Shown here one piece after another: positions 63,151 through 64,000 of a stretch of 64,000 nt of DNA. The DNA lies in NCBI GenBank assembly GCA_963920525.1, contig OY986440.1, forward strand, positions 372,001 through 436,000. The letters are read 5' to 3'. A model generated the notes under the pieces. It searched no databases. It was not told the origin of the DNA and saw nothing but the letters and a program-made list of their open reading frames with translations. A program made the position numbers and the translations under genes. The first letter of the stretch is position 1, and the number at the start of each line of letters is the position of its first letter. This stretch comes from Dichetophora obliterata (lineage: Eukaryota > Arthropoda > Insecta > Diptera > Sciomyzidae).

Positions 63151-64000
63151 TTGCAAAAATTCTTCCAGCTAAGCGCAAAAATTATTTTACTGTTTTTGTC
63201 ATCAAAACAACAAGGGTACCCCCTTTGATTTTTTTCGCGAAATTTATTTTTTCCAAAATGTTGTTTTTATATTTTTTACAAAAAAGTCAAGTCTCAAAAA
63301 TAATTTATGTGAAAAAATTACCCCAATATCTCTTTCCAATCAAAAGTTATGGCTAAAAATCTATTTTTTCATACAATTGACTATCTATAGTAATAAAACT
63401 CATTTTCTGTTTGTTTGTTTGTTTGTTTGACCTTTATACAAATCTAAATGGCTCAACGGATTTTGCTCAAACTAGGTATACATATTAAGTACATCCCAAC
63501 TTAAAATGTTACATACTTAGTTTTTGCCACGCCCCCTCTGAAATTTTTCAACTAACGGTAATTTTGTTATTATAAAACTTTTTACCATCGGAGATTTTTT
63601 TGTATTTAATTTTAAAAAATTTTTGTTATTTTGACATCAAAAACATTCACATATCTTCAAAATTGGAGAAATTTTCAGTATAACGACTTTTTCATAAAAC
63701 ATCGTTGCCTAATAATGAGAAAAAAACGACATGAAAATCAAAGTTTGGTCTTTCGATGCAAATATCTCCGCTGTCCATTAATATATTTCATTCAAATTTT
63801 TTTTGTTCAAAAGTTCAATAAAATCACTTCACAAAAATAGGTTGAACTGTACCGTTAAGTCAGTGTATATATGTTTTATGATTATGTCAAAAAAGGTCCA
63901 AAATATTGACTTTTTACTCAAAAAATAACTTGTTGTTGTTGTAAAAACGAAATCAATTAAAAATTGCACATCTGGCTACCTTTCATATGACATAGCATTT
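63151..64000 (+). repeat. 859-bp satellite unit V7 (= U6), cut by window end
   Basis: Carries ctaaatggctc and the 7-bp deletion aaataacttgttgttg that identifies U6. The window ends about 2 bp before the next unit would start. Confidence 0.92.

Larger units (their letters stand above)
53649..64000 (+). repeat. Composite higher-order block, copy 2 (cut by the window end)
   Basis: Counterpart of 42066-53522. The 165-bp portion (53649-57998) and the satellite junction are preserved base for base apart from the three changes noted for copy 1. Within the 859-bp portion the register shifts: units 4-7 here match units 3-6 of copy 1, so this copy has gained one net unit by this point. The block continues past the window. 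Confidence 0.87.
57999..64000 (+). repeat. 859-bp satellite array, second block
   Basis: Seven units phased as in the first block, with lengths of 859, 859, 858, 859, 859, 858 and a last one about 2 bp short of its 852-bp end when the window stops. The order of unit types differs from block one: V1 combines U1 and U3 states, V2 resembles U4, V3 combines U5 and U2 states, and V4-V7 reproduce U3-U6. Confidence 0.95.

Noticed and set aside
1..64000. tRNA, rRNA, telomeric repeats or minus-strand genes
   Set aside because: I saw no cloverleaf-like or rRNA-like sequence, no short telomeric repeat array, and no long minus-strand reading frame anywhere in the window.
1..64000. A novel multi-gene biological system
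   Set aside because: There are no genes to form one. The unusual content is the nested satellite architecture reported above.

Overview
This window is tandemly repeated satellite DNA throughout. I find no protein-coding gene, RNA gene, CRISPR array or intact mobile element. It looks like nuclear heterochromatin of a eukaryote, most likely a pericentromeric or centromeric block, or a sex-chromosome or B-chromosome block. The evidence is strong A+T richness, head-to-tail monomers in one orientation for tens of kilobases, and nested higher-order repeats (HORs). The species cannot be fixed from the sequence. Several short motifs in the longer repeat recall arthropod satellites, including the Drosophila 1.688 family as I remember it, so an insect is my best guess at low confidence.

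Layout. (1) Positions 1-46417 are an array of a 165-bp satellite, about 280 monomer lengths. (2) Positions 46418-53522 are a second, unrelated satellite with an 859-bp unit: eight full units and one partial. (3) Positions 53523-53648 are a 126-bp stretch matching neither satellite, the only single-copy sequence in the window. (4) Positions 53649-57998 are the 165-bp satellite again. (5) Positions 57999-64000 are the 859-bp satellite again, seven units, cut by the window end.

Higher-order structure. Regions 4 and 5 are a near-identical copy of 42066 onward, displaced by about 11.58 kb, so both satellites have been amplified together as one composite unit. The junction between the two satellites is identical to the base in both copies. 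Inside the 165-bp array there are further direct duplications with offsets of about 8.73 kb, 5.77-5.93 kb, 2.71 kb, 1.97 kb, 1.815 kb and 0.49 kb. The 1.97-kb HOR is marked by a pair of 80-bp truncated monomers. The second 859-bp array contains hybrid units and a one-unit shift of register, the signature of unequal exchange.

Coding potential. 165 is divisible by three, and one frame of the monomer is free of stops, so long open frames (up to 567 codons) appear on the plus strand. Frameshifts and stops scattered through the array, and the identical tandem context, argue that these are not genes. No functional gene system is present. The interest lies in the architecture of the repeats.
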